Source: Desmodesmus armatus (Eukaryota > Chlorophyta > Chlorophyceae > Sphaeropleales > Scenedesmaceae). Taken from it: a stretch of 64,000 nt of DNA. The position numbers and the translations under genes are program-made. Shown here one piece after another: positions 8,037 to 19,000 of the stretch. Where the stretch lies: positions 1 to 64,000 of the forward strand of contig VIIQ02000128.1 in the NCBI GenBank assembly GCA_007449985.2, read 5' to 3'. Positions within the stretch are counted from its first letter, which is position 1; each line of letters starts with the position of its first letter. The notes under the pieces are model-generated. The model was given only the letters and a program-made list of their open reading frames with translations. It had not been told where the DNA came from and did not search any database.

Positions 8037-10429
8037 AGTGCAGCTTTTGTGTTGAGGAAGTGGTTTGTTTGGGGCATTTGGTGTCCGCTGAGGGCATCAG
8101 TCCTGTGATGGACAAGGTGGCAGCCATTCTTGAGCTGCAGCCCCCTACTAATGCCAAAGCTATGCGTCGGTTTTTGGGCATGATGGAGCAGTACCGGAAG
8201 TACATCCCCCGCTATGCTCTCTTGGCGGCTCCTTTGCAGCTTATGTTGCGCCGCAATGTTGCGTATGTGTGGACGGATGAGGCTATTGTGTCTTTTGAGG
8301 CTCTGAAGGAAGCTTTGTGCTCGGCCCCCGTGCTGGCCTTGCCCAACTGGGAGCAGCCATTCATCCTCACCACTGATTGGAGCCGTGTGGCTATTGGTGC
8401 TGTATTGTCACAGGAGCATCCGGGTACGGGTGAAGAGCACCCCATTGCTTTTGCTTCTCGTGCGCTTACCCCAGCTGAGCGGAACTATGCCGCCACTGAA
8501 GGGGAGTGTCTTGCTGTCAAGTGGGGTGTGGATAAGTTTCATTATTATCTGCATGGCCGCCACTGGCAGTTGCGCACTGACCACAAGGCCCTTGAGTGGC
8601 TCAATACTGCTAGATTCACCAACTCCAAGCTGGAGCGGTGGGCTATGCAGTTGCAGGAGTATGATTTCGATGTTGAGTATATCCAGGGTTCTACTAATGT
8701 GGTGGCTGATTATTTGTCCCGTGCCTCTGAAGCCACCCTTGAGCGGGAGGATGGCACGCGTGAGTCTGTGGTGTGTGGTGTGGCTGGTGGTGTGGTGCCC
8801 TGCAGTTCTGCTTGGCCTGCCGAGGCCGCTAAGCAGGCAGACTTTGATTCTGTGGTTTGTGATGTATGCCAAGACCCAGGGGGTTTTGATAACATGGCCA
8901 TTTGTTCAGGTTGCAATCGCTGCCTGCACCTGCGTTGTGTTATGCCTCCCCAGTCCACAGTCCCCACCGGTGAGTGGTACTGCCCCGGTTGTGACCCGCT
9001 GTTTGGCAATCTGGAGGAGTTGTTTGATGCTGCGCCCATCTTGCAGTACACAAGCTGTGACCCCTACTGCAATGAGGTTTTGCTTTCCTTTGTGCGCAGT
9101 GGTTATGATGAGGTTTTCTTGGAGGGTTTGCCTTCCCGCACAGCGCGTATTGTGCGCCACAGGGCGGCTTCTTTGCGCCCTCACCTTCGATTGGATGGTT
9201 GGTTGATGGTCATGCGGCATGGCACGTCTGGTGTCCCGCAGTGGCTCACTTGCCCACCTTTGTCTTACCGCTGGGACATCATTCGCTGTATGCATGATGC
9301 CCTTGGCCATGCTGGTACCCGTCAGTTGAGCGCTAGCATGAAGCAGCATTTCCACTGGCGTGGTTTGGATCGTGATGTTTCGTTGTTTGTTGCACAGTGT
9401 GATGCGTGCCAGCGGCGCAAGCTGGTCATTGCTGCGCCGCCGCCCCTCACTGAGCCCATTATCAGGGGCCCCTTTGAGCATGTTCATGTGGACTTGTGTG
9501 GTCCGTTTGACACGCCTGTGGCTGACCTGCATGGCAGGCTGTTTATGCCTGAGAAGCCGATCAAGGCGTATGTTGTCCTAATGATCGACTACTTCACCAA
9601 GGCCGCTGAGTTTGCTGTCGTGTATGACAAGCAGGCCCCGTCTGTGGCGAAAGCTTTTTATTATTCGTGGATTTGTCGTTATTTTGTGCCCTCTCATGTC
9701 ACCACCGACAATGGGTCGGAGTTTTCCGATGAGTTTAAGCACTTGCTGGCGCGGCTTGGTATCAAGCATGTGCACACCACAGCCTGCCACCCCGCAGCTA
9801 ATGGTGTTGTGGAGCGGCTGGTTCAGTCCTTCAAGGCCATGCTTGTGAAGCATGTCAACGAGCACCCCCTGCACTGGTTGCAGAGTATGCCTGTCATGCG
9901 GCAGCAGTACTGGGCTCGTTTGCATACTGTTTTGGGCATGTCACCGCATGAGATGGTTTTTGGTCGTCGGCCTGTTCCAGTCATGCCCTTAGCGCGCGAG
10001 TTTATCGCTGCCGCTACTGTGGCTGACGTGTCGGTTGTGCCTGACGAGTTTGGGTGCCCTGATCCCCATTCACATGTTTATCATATGCGGCGGTTGTTCG
10101 AGGGTTTCGATGCTACGGTGTTTCAGGCGATTCGGCAGCAGTTCGCCAAAAACGCAGCTGCTTGGCCGTTGCGTGGTGGCAGTAGTCGTGAGCTGGCCCA
10201 GTTGAAACCTGGTGATTTAGCTTTGGAGGTTGTGTCTGGGCCTGTTTCTACTTTGGGTGAAGCTGTCAAGGGTCCCTTCAGGGTTGTTGAGGTTCGCGGC
10301 AACGGTGTGGTGGTGCTTACCACGGGCAGCACTGACTTCAAGCAGGCTGTGCATTTCACCCGCAACATCGGCAACTTGGCTCGGTATCTGGATCGTGCTT
10401 CTGTGCGGGCTGCTATGGCGCAGTCGTAG
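8033..10429 (+). CDS. Pol, 3' part: RT thumb, RNase H, PHD finger, integrase (gypsy-type element)
   Basis: Read in the frame that follows the break at 8033, this part gives about 799 residues and ends with TAG. It starts KCSFCVEEVVCLGHLVSAEG (RT thumb). RNase H follows with LTTDWSRVAIGAVLSQ (D), ATEGECLAVKWGV (E) and LRTDHKALEWL (D). At about 8860-8995 lies a C4HC3 PHD finger: CDVCQDPGG, ICSGCNRCLHLRC, EWYCPGC. The integrase has an HHCC zinc finger (HDALGH ... CDACQRR). Its catalytic residues are D in HVDLCGPF, D in TTDNGSEFS and E in GVVERLVQSF, with 34 residues between the last two. A GPFRVVEV stretch near the end resembles the GPY/F module. A PHD finger here could bind histone tails and guide integration; that role is inferred. 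Confidence 0.9.
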   Translation: MKCSFCVEEVVCLGHLVSAEGISPVMDKVAAILELQPPTNAKAMRRFLGMMEQYRKYIPRYALLAAPLQLMLRRNVAYVWTDEAIVSFEALKEALCSAPVLALPNWEQPFILTTDWSRVAIGAVLSQEHPGTGEEHPIAFASRALTPAERNYAATEGECLAVKWGVDKFHYYLHGRHWQLRTDHKALEWLNTARFTNSKLERWAMQLQEYDFDVEYIQGSTNVVADYLSRASEATLEREDGTRESVVCGVAGGVVPCSSAWPAEAAKQADFDSVVCDVCQDPGGFDNMAICSGCNRCLHLRCVMPPQSTVPTGEWYCPGCDPLFGNLEELFDAAPILQYTSCDPYCNEVLLSFVRSGYDEVFLEGLPSRTARIVRHRAASLRPHLRLDGWLMVMRHGTSGVPQWLTCPPLSYRWDIIRCMHDALGHAGTRQLSASMKQHFHWRGLDRDVSLFVAQCDACQRRKLVIAAPPPLTEPIIRGPFEHVHVDLCGPFDTPVADLHGRLFMPEKPIKAYVVLMIDYFTKAAEFAVVYDKQAPSVAKAFYYSWICRYFVPSHVTTDNGSEFSDEFKHLLARLGIKHVHTTACHPAANGVVERLVQSFKAMLVKHVNEHPLHWLQSMPVMRQQYWARLHTVLGMSPHEMVFGRRPVPVMPLAREFIAAATVADVSVVPDEFGCPDPHSHVYHMRRLFEGFDATVFQAIRQQFAKNAAAWPLRGGSSRELAQLKPGDLALEVVSGPVSTLGEAVKGPFRVVEVRGNGVVVLTTGSTDFKQAVHFTRNIGNLARYLDRASVRAAMAQS

Positions 10430-10468
10430 GCTTGTGGACATGGCAGGTTTTTTTTTTTGCTGCTGTGG

Positions 10469-10490
10469 CGGTAACAATCCTCGCGCTACA
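10469..10490 (+). repeat. Internal repeat B1 of the gypsy-type element
   Basis: The 22 bases 'cggtaacaatcctcgcgcta' plus 'ca' are identical to the right terminus at 11160-11181. B1 is followed by TAA and then by A2, so the internal junction reads ...CTACA-taa-TGTAG.... That is what a joined pair of element ends would look like. A poly-T tract lies just upstream (about 10448-10458). Confidence 0.88.
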
Positions 10491-10493
10491 TAA

Positions 10494-10614
10494 TGTAGTG
10501 CAGGGTCACTGCACAGTGTAGGTATGGTGTCAGCCGGGTTCTGGCTGTACCCTACTGTCACCTGGCCCTGGGTGCCTATACCTGCCAGCCTGTGCAGTGC
10601 ACCTTGATCGGGTG
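10494..10614 (+). repeat. Internal repeat A2 of the gypsy-type element
   Basis: This is the second 121 bp copy of the left terminal repeat, without a mismatch. It lies 65 bp after the pol stop codon. The following 545 bp (10615-11159) are unique to the right end and hold no supported gene. If the element were a normal LTR retrotransposon, the 3' LTR would be 10494-11181 (688 bp), but the left end carries only the first 121 bp of it. Confidence 0.92.
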
Positions 10615-11159
10615 GTTGTTGTCTTTCTCTTGTTTTGCGTGTGTTACCGCCACAGTTTGCAGCCCTGTCCCTCTGTCCCTGCCTGCGCCCGTTGTGCCGT
10701 TGCAGATTGGTGTGTTTTGTGTGTGGTCATTTGGCCGGCTGTCTTGTGCAGTTGCCAGTGTGGCTTGGCTGGTGCAGCTTTGAGGTTGGTGTGGTTTCTC
10801 TTTTGGTGGGTCTCAGGCTTGTTTGGTTGGGGGGGAACGGCCTAGGCCTGACACAGCTTGGTGTAGAAATGCATGCAATGCTGTGTCATTCCTAGCAGAG
10901 TCGGATCAGCCTGAGCCCCACAGTAAGGTTGTGAGGGTTGCAGTGGTTGGAGCAGTTGGAGCAGTTGAAGCAGTTGGAGAAGTCCTGTGGTAGCAGTTGT
11001 GGCAGCAAGCCGTGGCAATTGCAGCAGGTGTGTCAGGTTTGAGCCCGCATGTGTGTACAACACACTGTGAAGGGCCAGGTTCAGGTCAATGTGCTGACAG
11101 TGTCATGCACTTGGAAAGGATGTGCCGCCCAAAAGTGGTGTGCGTCGTCCAAAACAACT

Positions 11160-11181
11160 CGGTAACAATCCTCGCGCTACA
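11160..11181 (+). repeat. Terminal repeat B2 (right end of the gypsy-type element)
   Basis: The last 22 bases of the insertion are identical to B1 at 10469-10490. The element ends in CTACA, the inverse of the TGTAG at its left end. The satellite resumes immediately with the duplicated GTGG at 11182-11185. Confidence 0.9.
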
Positions 11182-13965
11182 GTGGTCTATCTAGGCCGAT
11201 AGCTACACGGGCTGTGCTTAAAACTGTGCGCCTTGTGCGGCAGGTATGGTCCATCTCCTTTGGCTGCATGTCATGTGTGTTGTGTCCACCATCGTCGTTC
11301 GTGGTTCACGTGTGTGCATGTTCACTGGCGGCATGTGCTCTGCAAAAATCTTGGGTGGCGTGGTGCGGGTGGGTCCTCCCCCCCTCACCTTGCCGTTCTT
11401 GCTGTCAATCATGGTGGTTATGGGGCCGACACCTACGCGGGCTGTGCCTAAAACTGTGCACCTTATGCGGCTGGCATGTTCCATCTCCATTGGCTACATG
11501 TCACGTGTGCTGTGCCCACCATTGCTGTTCATGGTGTACATATGTGCATGTCCATCGGCGACAAGTGTTGTGTGGTAAGGGTGGGTCCACGCAACTCCCC
11601 CGTCGTTTTTTGTTGTCAATAAAGGTGGTCTATCTAGGCCAATAGCCACGCGGGCTGTGCCTAAAACTATGTGCCTTGTGCGGCTGGCATGGTCCATCTC
11701 CATTGGCTACATGTCACGTGAGCTGTGCCCACCATCGCTGTTCACGGTGCGCATGTGTGCATGTCCATTATTGACAAGTGTTGTGTGGTGAGGGTGGGTC
11801 CACCCCACTCCCTCACAATTTTTGTTGTCAATAAGATGGTCTATCTAGGCTGATTGCTACGCGGGCTGTGCCTAAAACTGTGCGCCTTGTGCGGTTGACA
11901 TGGTCCAACTCCATTGGCTGCACGTCACGTGTGCTATGCCCACCATCGTTGTTCATGGTGCGCATGTGTGCATGTCCATTGGCGGCATGAGCTATGTGAA
12001 AAGCTTTGGTGGCGTGGTGAGGGTGGGTCCTCCCCCCTCCCCCCTCCGTTTTTGCTGTCAATTATGGTGGTTATCGGGCCGACAGCTACGCGGGCTGTGC
12101 CTAAAGTTATGCGCCTTGTGCGGCTGGCATGGTTCATCTCCATGCTACATGCAATGTGTTGTGCCCACCATTGTTGTTCATGGTGCTCATGTGTGCATGT
12201 CCTTTGGCGGCATGAGCTACGTGAAAAGCTTTGGTGGCGTGGTGAGGGTGGGTCCTCCCCCCTCCCCCTTCGTTTTTGCTGTCGGTTATGGTGGTTATCA
12301 GGCCAACAGCTACGCGGGCTGTGCTTAAAACTGTGCGCCTTATGCGGCAGGTATGGTCCATCTCCTTTGGCTGCATGTCATGTGTGCTGTGTCCACCATC
12401 GTTGTTCGTGGTTCACGTGTGTGCATGTTCACTGGCGGCATGTGCTCTGCAAAAATCTTGGGTGGCGTGGTGAGGGTGGGTCCTCCCCCCTCACCTTGCC
12501 GTTCTTGCTGTCAATCATGGTGGTTATGGGGCCGACACCTACGCGGGCTGTGCCTAAAACTGTGCACCTTATGCGGCTGGCATGGTCCATCTCCATTGGC
12601 TACATGTCACGTGTGCTGTGCCCACCATCACTATTCATGGTGCACATGTGTGCATGTCCATTGGCGACAAGTGTTGTGTGGTGAGGGTGGGTCCACCCCC
12701 CCCCCGGTCGTTTTTGTTGTCAGTGAGGTGATCTATCTAGGCCAATAGCTACGCGGGCTGTGCCTAAAACTATGCGCCTTGTGCGGCTGGCATGGTCCAT
12801 CTCCATTGGCTACATGTCACGTGTGCTGTGCCCACCATCGCTGTTCATGGTGCATTTGTGTGCATGTCCATCGACGACAAGTGTTGTGCGGTGAGGGTGC
12901 CCCCCCCCCCCCGTTGTTTTTGTTGTCAGCAAGGTGGTCTATCTAGGCCAATAGCTACGCGAGCTGTGCCTAAAACTGTGCGCCTTGTGCGGCTGGCATG
13001 GTCCATCTCCATTGGCTACATGTCACGTGTGCTGTGCCCACCATCGCTGTTCATGGTGCACATGTGTGCATGTCCATCGACGACAAGTGTTGTGCGGTGA
13101 GGGTGGGTCCACCCCACTCCCTCACAGTTTGTGTTGTCAATAAGATGGTCTATCTAGGCTGATTGCTACGCGGGCTGTGCCTAAAACTGTGCGCCTTGTG
13201 CGGTTGACATGGTCCAACTCCATTGGCTGCACGTCACGTGTGCTATGCCCTCCATCGTTGTTCATGGTGCTCATGTGTGCATGTCCTTTGGCGGCATGAG
13301 CTACGTGAAAAGCTTTGGTGGCGTGGTGAGGGTGGGTCCTCCCCCCTCCCCCTTCGTTTTTGCTGTCAATTATGGTGGTTATCGGGCCGACAGCTACGCG
13401 GGCTGTGCCTAAAACTGTGCGCCTTGTGCGGCAGGCATGGTCCAACTCCATTGGCTGCACGTCACGTGTGCTGTGTCCACCATCGTTGTTCATGGTGCAC
13501 ATGTGTGCATGTCCATCGGCGACAAGTGTTGTGTGGTAAGGGTGGGTCCACGCAACTCCCCCGTCATTTTTGTTGTCAATAAGGTGGTCTATCTAGGCCA
13601 ATAGCTACGCGGGCTGTGTCTAGAACTTTGTGCCTTGTGCGGTTGACATGTTCCATCTCCATTGGCTACATGTCACGTGTGATGTGCCCTCGATCGTTGT
13701 CCATGGTGCCCGTGTGTGCATGTCCATCGGCGACATGTGTTGTGTGACAAACTTTGGTGTCTTGGTGTGGATTGTCCCCCCCCCCCCCCCCCCCCCCCGG
13801 CCGTGTTGACCATCAAGAAGGGTGTTTTGTGGGCAAAACAACGGGCTGTGACTAAAGCTTTGCGCCTTATGCGGCTTTCATGGTCCATCTCGTTGGCTAC
13901 AAGCCAAGTGTGTTGTGCCCACCATCGTTGTTCATGGTGCACATGTGTGCATGTCCTTTGGCAAG
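11182..13965. repeat. Tandem satellite array, right block (about 13 units)
   Basis: This is the same satellite as at 2140-4105, resuming in mid-unit. Unit starts ('tagctacgcgggctgtg') fall near 11199, 11430, 11642, 11856, 12082, 12308, 12538, 12748, 12954, 13168, 13392 and 13602, with a diverged last unit near 13838. Length differences come from the poly-C tract (for example 13766-13798) and from the two unit types. Adjacent pairs recur as higher-order blocks: 11856-12308 closely resembles 2362-2826. Long open frames inside, such as 11914-12684, come from units whose length keeps phase and show no protein-like composition. Confidence 0.95.
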
Positions 13966-14620
13966 TATTGATCTATAGATACCCCACGTGGGTGCAACAC
14001 TATGTGGCATGTGCCGATGAAAGTCACGTGCTTGATGAAAACATGCTGCCCAAGCACAACACAAGGCAAGGGCTCGTCGGCGCGATCTTGGTGAAATGTA
14101 GCTGTGGGGTCATCACATGAAGTTATGCCACCCCCCAAATTGCCGCGCAAATCGCTAATGCAGATATTGAGATAGGGCTATGGGTCACTTTTCTGTAGTG
14201 TGGTTTCACAGCTGCGGTTTAATACCCATCAGTTTTCTCTACCCCAATGCAACTCAGGTTTGGGCATGTCATGGCCCAAGGTTACCAAAGGTACAGGCAC
14301 ATTGGCAATGCAATGCCTGGGGTGTGAGAATGCACACCCCCAATAATAGTGTATATCTGACATGTAATAGCGACATGTGATCCGCATATGGGCATCGTTG
14401 CATGTGTCCCTGGTGCATGTTCATAAGCGCACAGGACTACCCTAGAGCAACGCAACACAACAGGGATGGCAAGTGCTACTACTCGACACCACGATCACAT
14501 CAGCCCAACCTGGGAATGCACGATGATGTAGCACAACCCAGGCGGGGAGCAGCACCCTGCCACTACTAGCTGGTATCAAACCCTGATCACCCCTGTGCTA
14601 CAACACCCACCCCAACCAAG
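13966..14620. other. Intergenic region between satellite and protease gene
   Basis: No coding region is supported. It would contain the 3' untranslated region of the minus-strand protease gene. A 74-base segment at 14528-14601 is flanked by the inverted octamers gtagcaca and tgtgctac, but it lacks tRNA landmarks. Confidence 0.5.
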
Positions 14621-15982
14621 CTACCCGACGGCTGAGGCTTGTGGCTGTGGGCTGCGTATACTATTGCTCTGACTATTTGCATCTCCAGCATGCGGCACAC
14701 CCAGCAATCCACGTTCCGACAGTTCGACCAACTCCTGATCATCTGCCGTCCCCACAGCCTGGTACGGCATGCTGTTCCCTCCCCGTGCTCCCGAGAACAA
14801 GCCCCCACCCCCGCTGCTGCCACCTTTGCTGCCACCCGGTGGCGGCTGCCATAGGGTTGCACACGCCAGCTGCACCAGCGCAACCGCCAACAAGCCCCCA
14901 CCGCCAGCCCCAGCCACAGCGACTTGCGGTTTCCAAAGGAAGCATGCCATGCGCCAGCAGCAGCGTTGCTGTCGCCAGGGTCTGGTGCTGCTGCTGCTGC
15001 TTTCTCCTGCGGTCTGCTGCTCTTGGCGTCTTTGCTGCTGTGGGCAGAACCAGCTGCTCCCGCTGCCTCCTGCTGGTCACCTTTGCTGGCTGGCTCTTCA
15101 CCAGCCGGCTTTAGCGAGTCACCCTGCTGGGGCTTGTCGCTGTCATCACCAGATGACTCGTTGATTTCACGGGGCTGCGGCAACATCGGGTGGCGGCAGG
15201 GGTGTGGAGGTCAGCTCAGGTACATCTGGGCATTCAATGCACGGCCACACCAACCACTGCGCTGCCGCTGGCTGCTTGGTTCAAGCCCTGCAGCTGCCAG
15301 CCCTGTAGGCCCAAAGGTTAGCCTCAGGCTGACCACTGCTGATGTCTGGCGTTGAGGGACAAACTAATCTTTTCAAGCAGCAATCCAACTGCATTGCCAA
15401 AGCAACTACATGCTGTAATATACTTGCAGCAGCACTCCCTACCTGTGCCACCGCCTTAATTGCGTTGCAGTCCATGTCCGCAAATCCGGCTCTCTTCTTG
15501 TCATTGTCATACTGCGTGACACGTGCCAGACAAACCCCTCACAGGTGAGCAGCCGAAAGATGGTGTTGCAGGACACGTTGGTGGCGATATACTGGCATGC
15601 AAACTCCATCTACCTAGCAAGCCGACAGAACCACCGCCTCCCTTCCCACTCGACCGCCAGTTCACAAGCGATTCAAGGCCTGTCGCATACATCCACAAAG
15701 CCCCCCCCCCTCCTGCATGGTGTGCTGTTGCGTAGCTGCACCAAGACATTGCGTCAACCGCAAACCCATCTGCCCTTCGTGGCTGCTCTTGCACGTCTGC
15801 AAAGCCCCCCCCCCCTCTTCGCGCATGGGGACATGTTGCTTACCTGCACCAACACGTTGCGTGTGATGATGCCTCCAAGCAGTGTGCCCTGGAAGCCGTT
15901 GTCAAATACCCCGAGGCAGAACTGTTGGTCAGCAACCTTGAACAGGTAGCGGTATGGCACCAAGTCAATGTGGGCACCACCT

Positions 15983-16021
<39 letters not shown>

Positions 16022-19000
16022 GCACGACCGCACAGGCTGTGCATGTCAACAAAAATCATTGGCAGAAGCACACCCAGCAATGCTGCAGCATAGCAATAGC
16101 GGCAGCAACAAACTGCTTATGTGTGAGCAGCACTAGCTGGGGACCTTCCACACCTGCTTGTGTCTGCAAGTCTGCAGCCGAGTGGCCAGTGCAGTTGTCA
16201 TTTGAAACCCTCTGTTTGTCAGCAATGTGGCTGGATCATGTGTTCCTCACCTGAAAAGGTCATTCTGCCCCTGGGGAAAATCTTGGACACGTCATCCCAC
16301 TCCTTGGGGACCCCCACCCAGCACACATCGTTGTACTGCAGCACACAACACACATTGGAGACACAACACGCCAATCTCAGCACGCTGTCTCGGACGACTG
16401 CACTGCCAGCTGGCAGCCTGCAGGAGCCCACCACGTTGCAGGGGGAACATGGGGTTGGAGGACATTCGCATCACACTTGTGCAGGAGGCAAAATGTGTGT
16501 CGACTGCCTTGGGTGCACACCCTCTCCCTTCTCTATTGCCTCAACATGTCTTGCACAGCCAGCCTGTCGCGACTACAACCCACAACAGGGATATGACCCA
16601 CATGCCTAGGGTGGTGCGTGTCTTGGTGGCAAACTGATCATTGATATATGGTGACAGCAAGGCCCCCTCTTTTCTTCCCATGTACACGCTACCAGCCATG
16701 CACACACAGCACTCCTCCGGAAACACCACAACCCCAACACACCGTGGGGTCTTTGCCGGATGCCCGCTTCAGGTTTGCTGGCTGTATGGCTGCCATCAGT
16801 GCAGTGAAGAACGCCTTGTAGGCTGAGGTGGGCAGGTAGGTAAAGGTGGTACCGCTGTCCAACACAGTGCCATAGCCGCGGCCGAAGTCCGCCTGTGACA
16901 GGAGCATGCCAAGCGGCAGACACATTGATAGGTGTTGCAGGGGGTGCGCAACCATCTATCAGGCACGTAGCTGTGCACATGTGACATACTACATGAAGAT
17001 TTGGCATGTGTTTCTGCTCCTCCCTGAACATGCATAGTTGGCAACTGCTGTCCATAGTGTTGTGGCAGGAACCCACCCATCATCCCCTTGTTGAACCTAC
17101 AAACAGCAATCAACCATACTTCTGACACACCTGATTGATCACCAGCCGCTTGCCCCCCAAACTGATGCTCTGTGTAGCAATGGTGTAGTAGTTGTGAGGG
17201 GTGTACACCAGAGGCGTGTAAGCCATCTTGGGCTCAGGTGTCACCCCCACATCACCTGCAGCCAAAACACAGCAAGTACAGTACAGTAGAGCACCATATG
17301 GTACAGGGCAGACTGGGACAGAGGCTGAGCACAAACATGCCCAGATAGTTTGTTGGAGAAGCATTTCGGCACCCACCAGTAGGGGTTTGATGTGTGCATG
17401 CTGACATCCTTCTAGTGCAATTTCGTAAGCAGCATGAACCCCCCACCCCCTCCCACCCACCCGATCCGCCTTGGACAGGTAACTCGCTGGCAGAATGCAT
17501 GCACGCACGCACGAACAATCATAAAAGTCAATGTACAACCGACCGGGACAATGCTGGCAATGCATTGTTGATTGTATGTATGTCGTCATGCATGTCAAAC
17601 CCAGTCTTTCCCGCACTTCAGCAGTGCACCGCCCTCTCTCACCGAGTAGCATGCTGCCACCCTCAGGGAAGCCGTAGCACAGCGAGAACATGTTCTCAGT
17701 CACGCCCGCTCGCGCCAGCTGCAGAAGCATACACAGAGGCACACCCCAAAGTAGTGAAGTCGGCAGCAGCTTACATGGCAAACTTTGCAGCATACACAGT
17801 CAGCCGATGCCGGAGCTGCGATTTGAGTCGACTGCGCACATCTGAGTGCTACGCACCCACAAGCGCGGCGCCAAAAAGCTTACCATGCCCCTGGGCACCA
17901 GATGTTGCCACACTTTGTACTAGATAATCCAACCTGCCAGTGCATGGCGTCACAGCCAACACTATCCGACCAACACTGTCCCCACTATGCAGCCTTGTCA
18001 CTTCCCAACACCCCCCACCACTCCCTACCAGGCCCCAGACACTTATATCCCTGCACTCGCTGCTGCAAGCTATTGAGTCACAGCACCTACACAGCTGATA
18101 GGGACGCCACCAGTGGTACTACCTAGCACCTGATGTACCCACGCTGCGATGGCATAGTGGCAGCACTGAACACCCACCTGGCGCGGCAATGCATTGGCAT
18201 TGTTGCCCATACCCAGCACTCCATCCACTTTCTGCTTGTAGATCTCCCCTGTTTCAAGATTCTCGCAGCCAAACACGACCTCGACCGCCCGGCTGCTGTT
18301 GCTGCTGATGCTGCTGTCGTCACTGCCTGCTGCTGCCAGGTGCAGTTTGTCTGCCACCATCCAGCCCTCACTGCTGCTTTCTTCAGCTGCAAGGTGGCAG
18401 CACAGCAGCATGCAGCAGGTTGATGTGTAGGCAGCCCCATGTGTTGCCAGCACGACTGCCGGACGAAAAGTGCTAGGCAGATTTGCCTGTGAACTTCACA
18501 GTGTGAAGTGAGGTGGAGAGCAGCACTGGCCTGAACTCAGAAAAGGGGTTTGACTCACAGGACTGCCAGTGGCTGCCCACATGTGCTGCTCATCCGCTGA
18601 CACTGCTGCTGTGGGACATGTTGGCTGCAAGAGCCATGCAGGAGTCTGCTGCATACAAGGGATGTGATCTACCATGCTCCTACATCAACGCGCTGCTGGT
18701 CGCTGCACCCACCATAATGTCGTGTATAGTAGCAGGTGTCCTGCTTGCACCCGCAAGCTGGGTTCCCGCACTGGCAGTGTTTGTCTGTGCATGTCAGCCA
18801 GCGAGCTGTGCTGGACTTGTCCGGGTTGAATGGCGTGGCCTGAAGAGACACGAACACACAAAACACCATCACCAGCCACATGAGCTGCCATGGCAAAGTC
18901 AGATGTGCTTGCTGCCGCCTTGACTGGTGTAAGGCACAAACTGCACTTGACTGGCTGTTTGGCACCACCGCACTACAACAGCTGCAGGATGGCGCAACTA

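Larger units (their letters stand above)
4106..11181 (+). mobile_element. Ty3/gypsy-type retroelement with split direct terminal repeats
   Basis: A 7,076 bp insertion interrupts a satellite unit, so both ends are fixed: it begins TGTAGTGCAG and ends CGCGCTACA (TG...CA termini). It encodes, in order, a Gag-like region, aspartic protease, reverse transcriptase, RNase H, a PHD finger, and an integrase with an HHCC zinc finger, DDE core and a GPF motif near the end. The domain order RT-RH-IN is that of Ty3/gypsy. The ends are not ordinary long terminal repeats. The first 121 bp recur internally at 10494-10614, and the last 22 bp recur internally at 10469-10490, giving an A1...B1-A2...B2 arrangement. 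The two 121 bp copies are identical, so the insertion is probably recent, yet RT carries a frame break at 8033. Confidence 0.93.

Noticed and set aside
10494..11181. Ordinary 3' LTR of 688 bp
   Set aside because: Only its first 121 bp is present at the left end, and its last 22 bp also occurs directly upstream of it, so the LTR label alone does not fit the data.
11914..12684. 256-codon open frame in the satellite array (and similar frames at 2423-3034 and 3496-3910)
   Set aside because: The translations are Cys/Trp/His-rich repeats that change frame between units and follow the DNA repeat. There is no start context, domain or conservation beyond the DNA unit.
14528..14601. tRNA-like 74-base segment with inverted ends gtagcaca/tgtgctac
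   Set aside because: The expected D-arm, anticodon arm and T-loop are not present on either strand in the right places.
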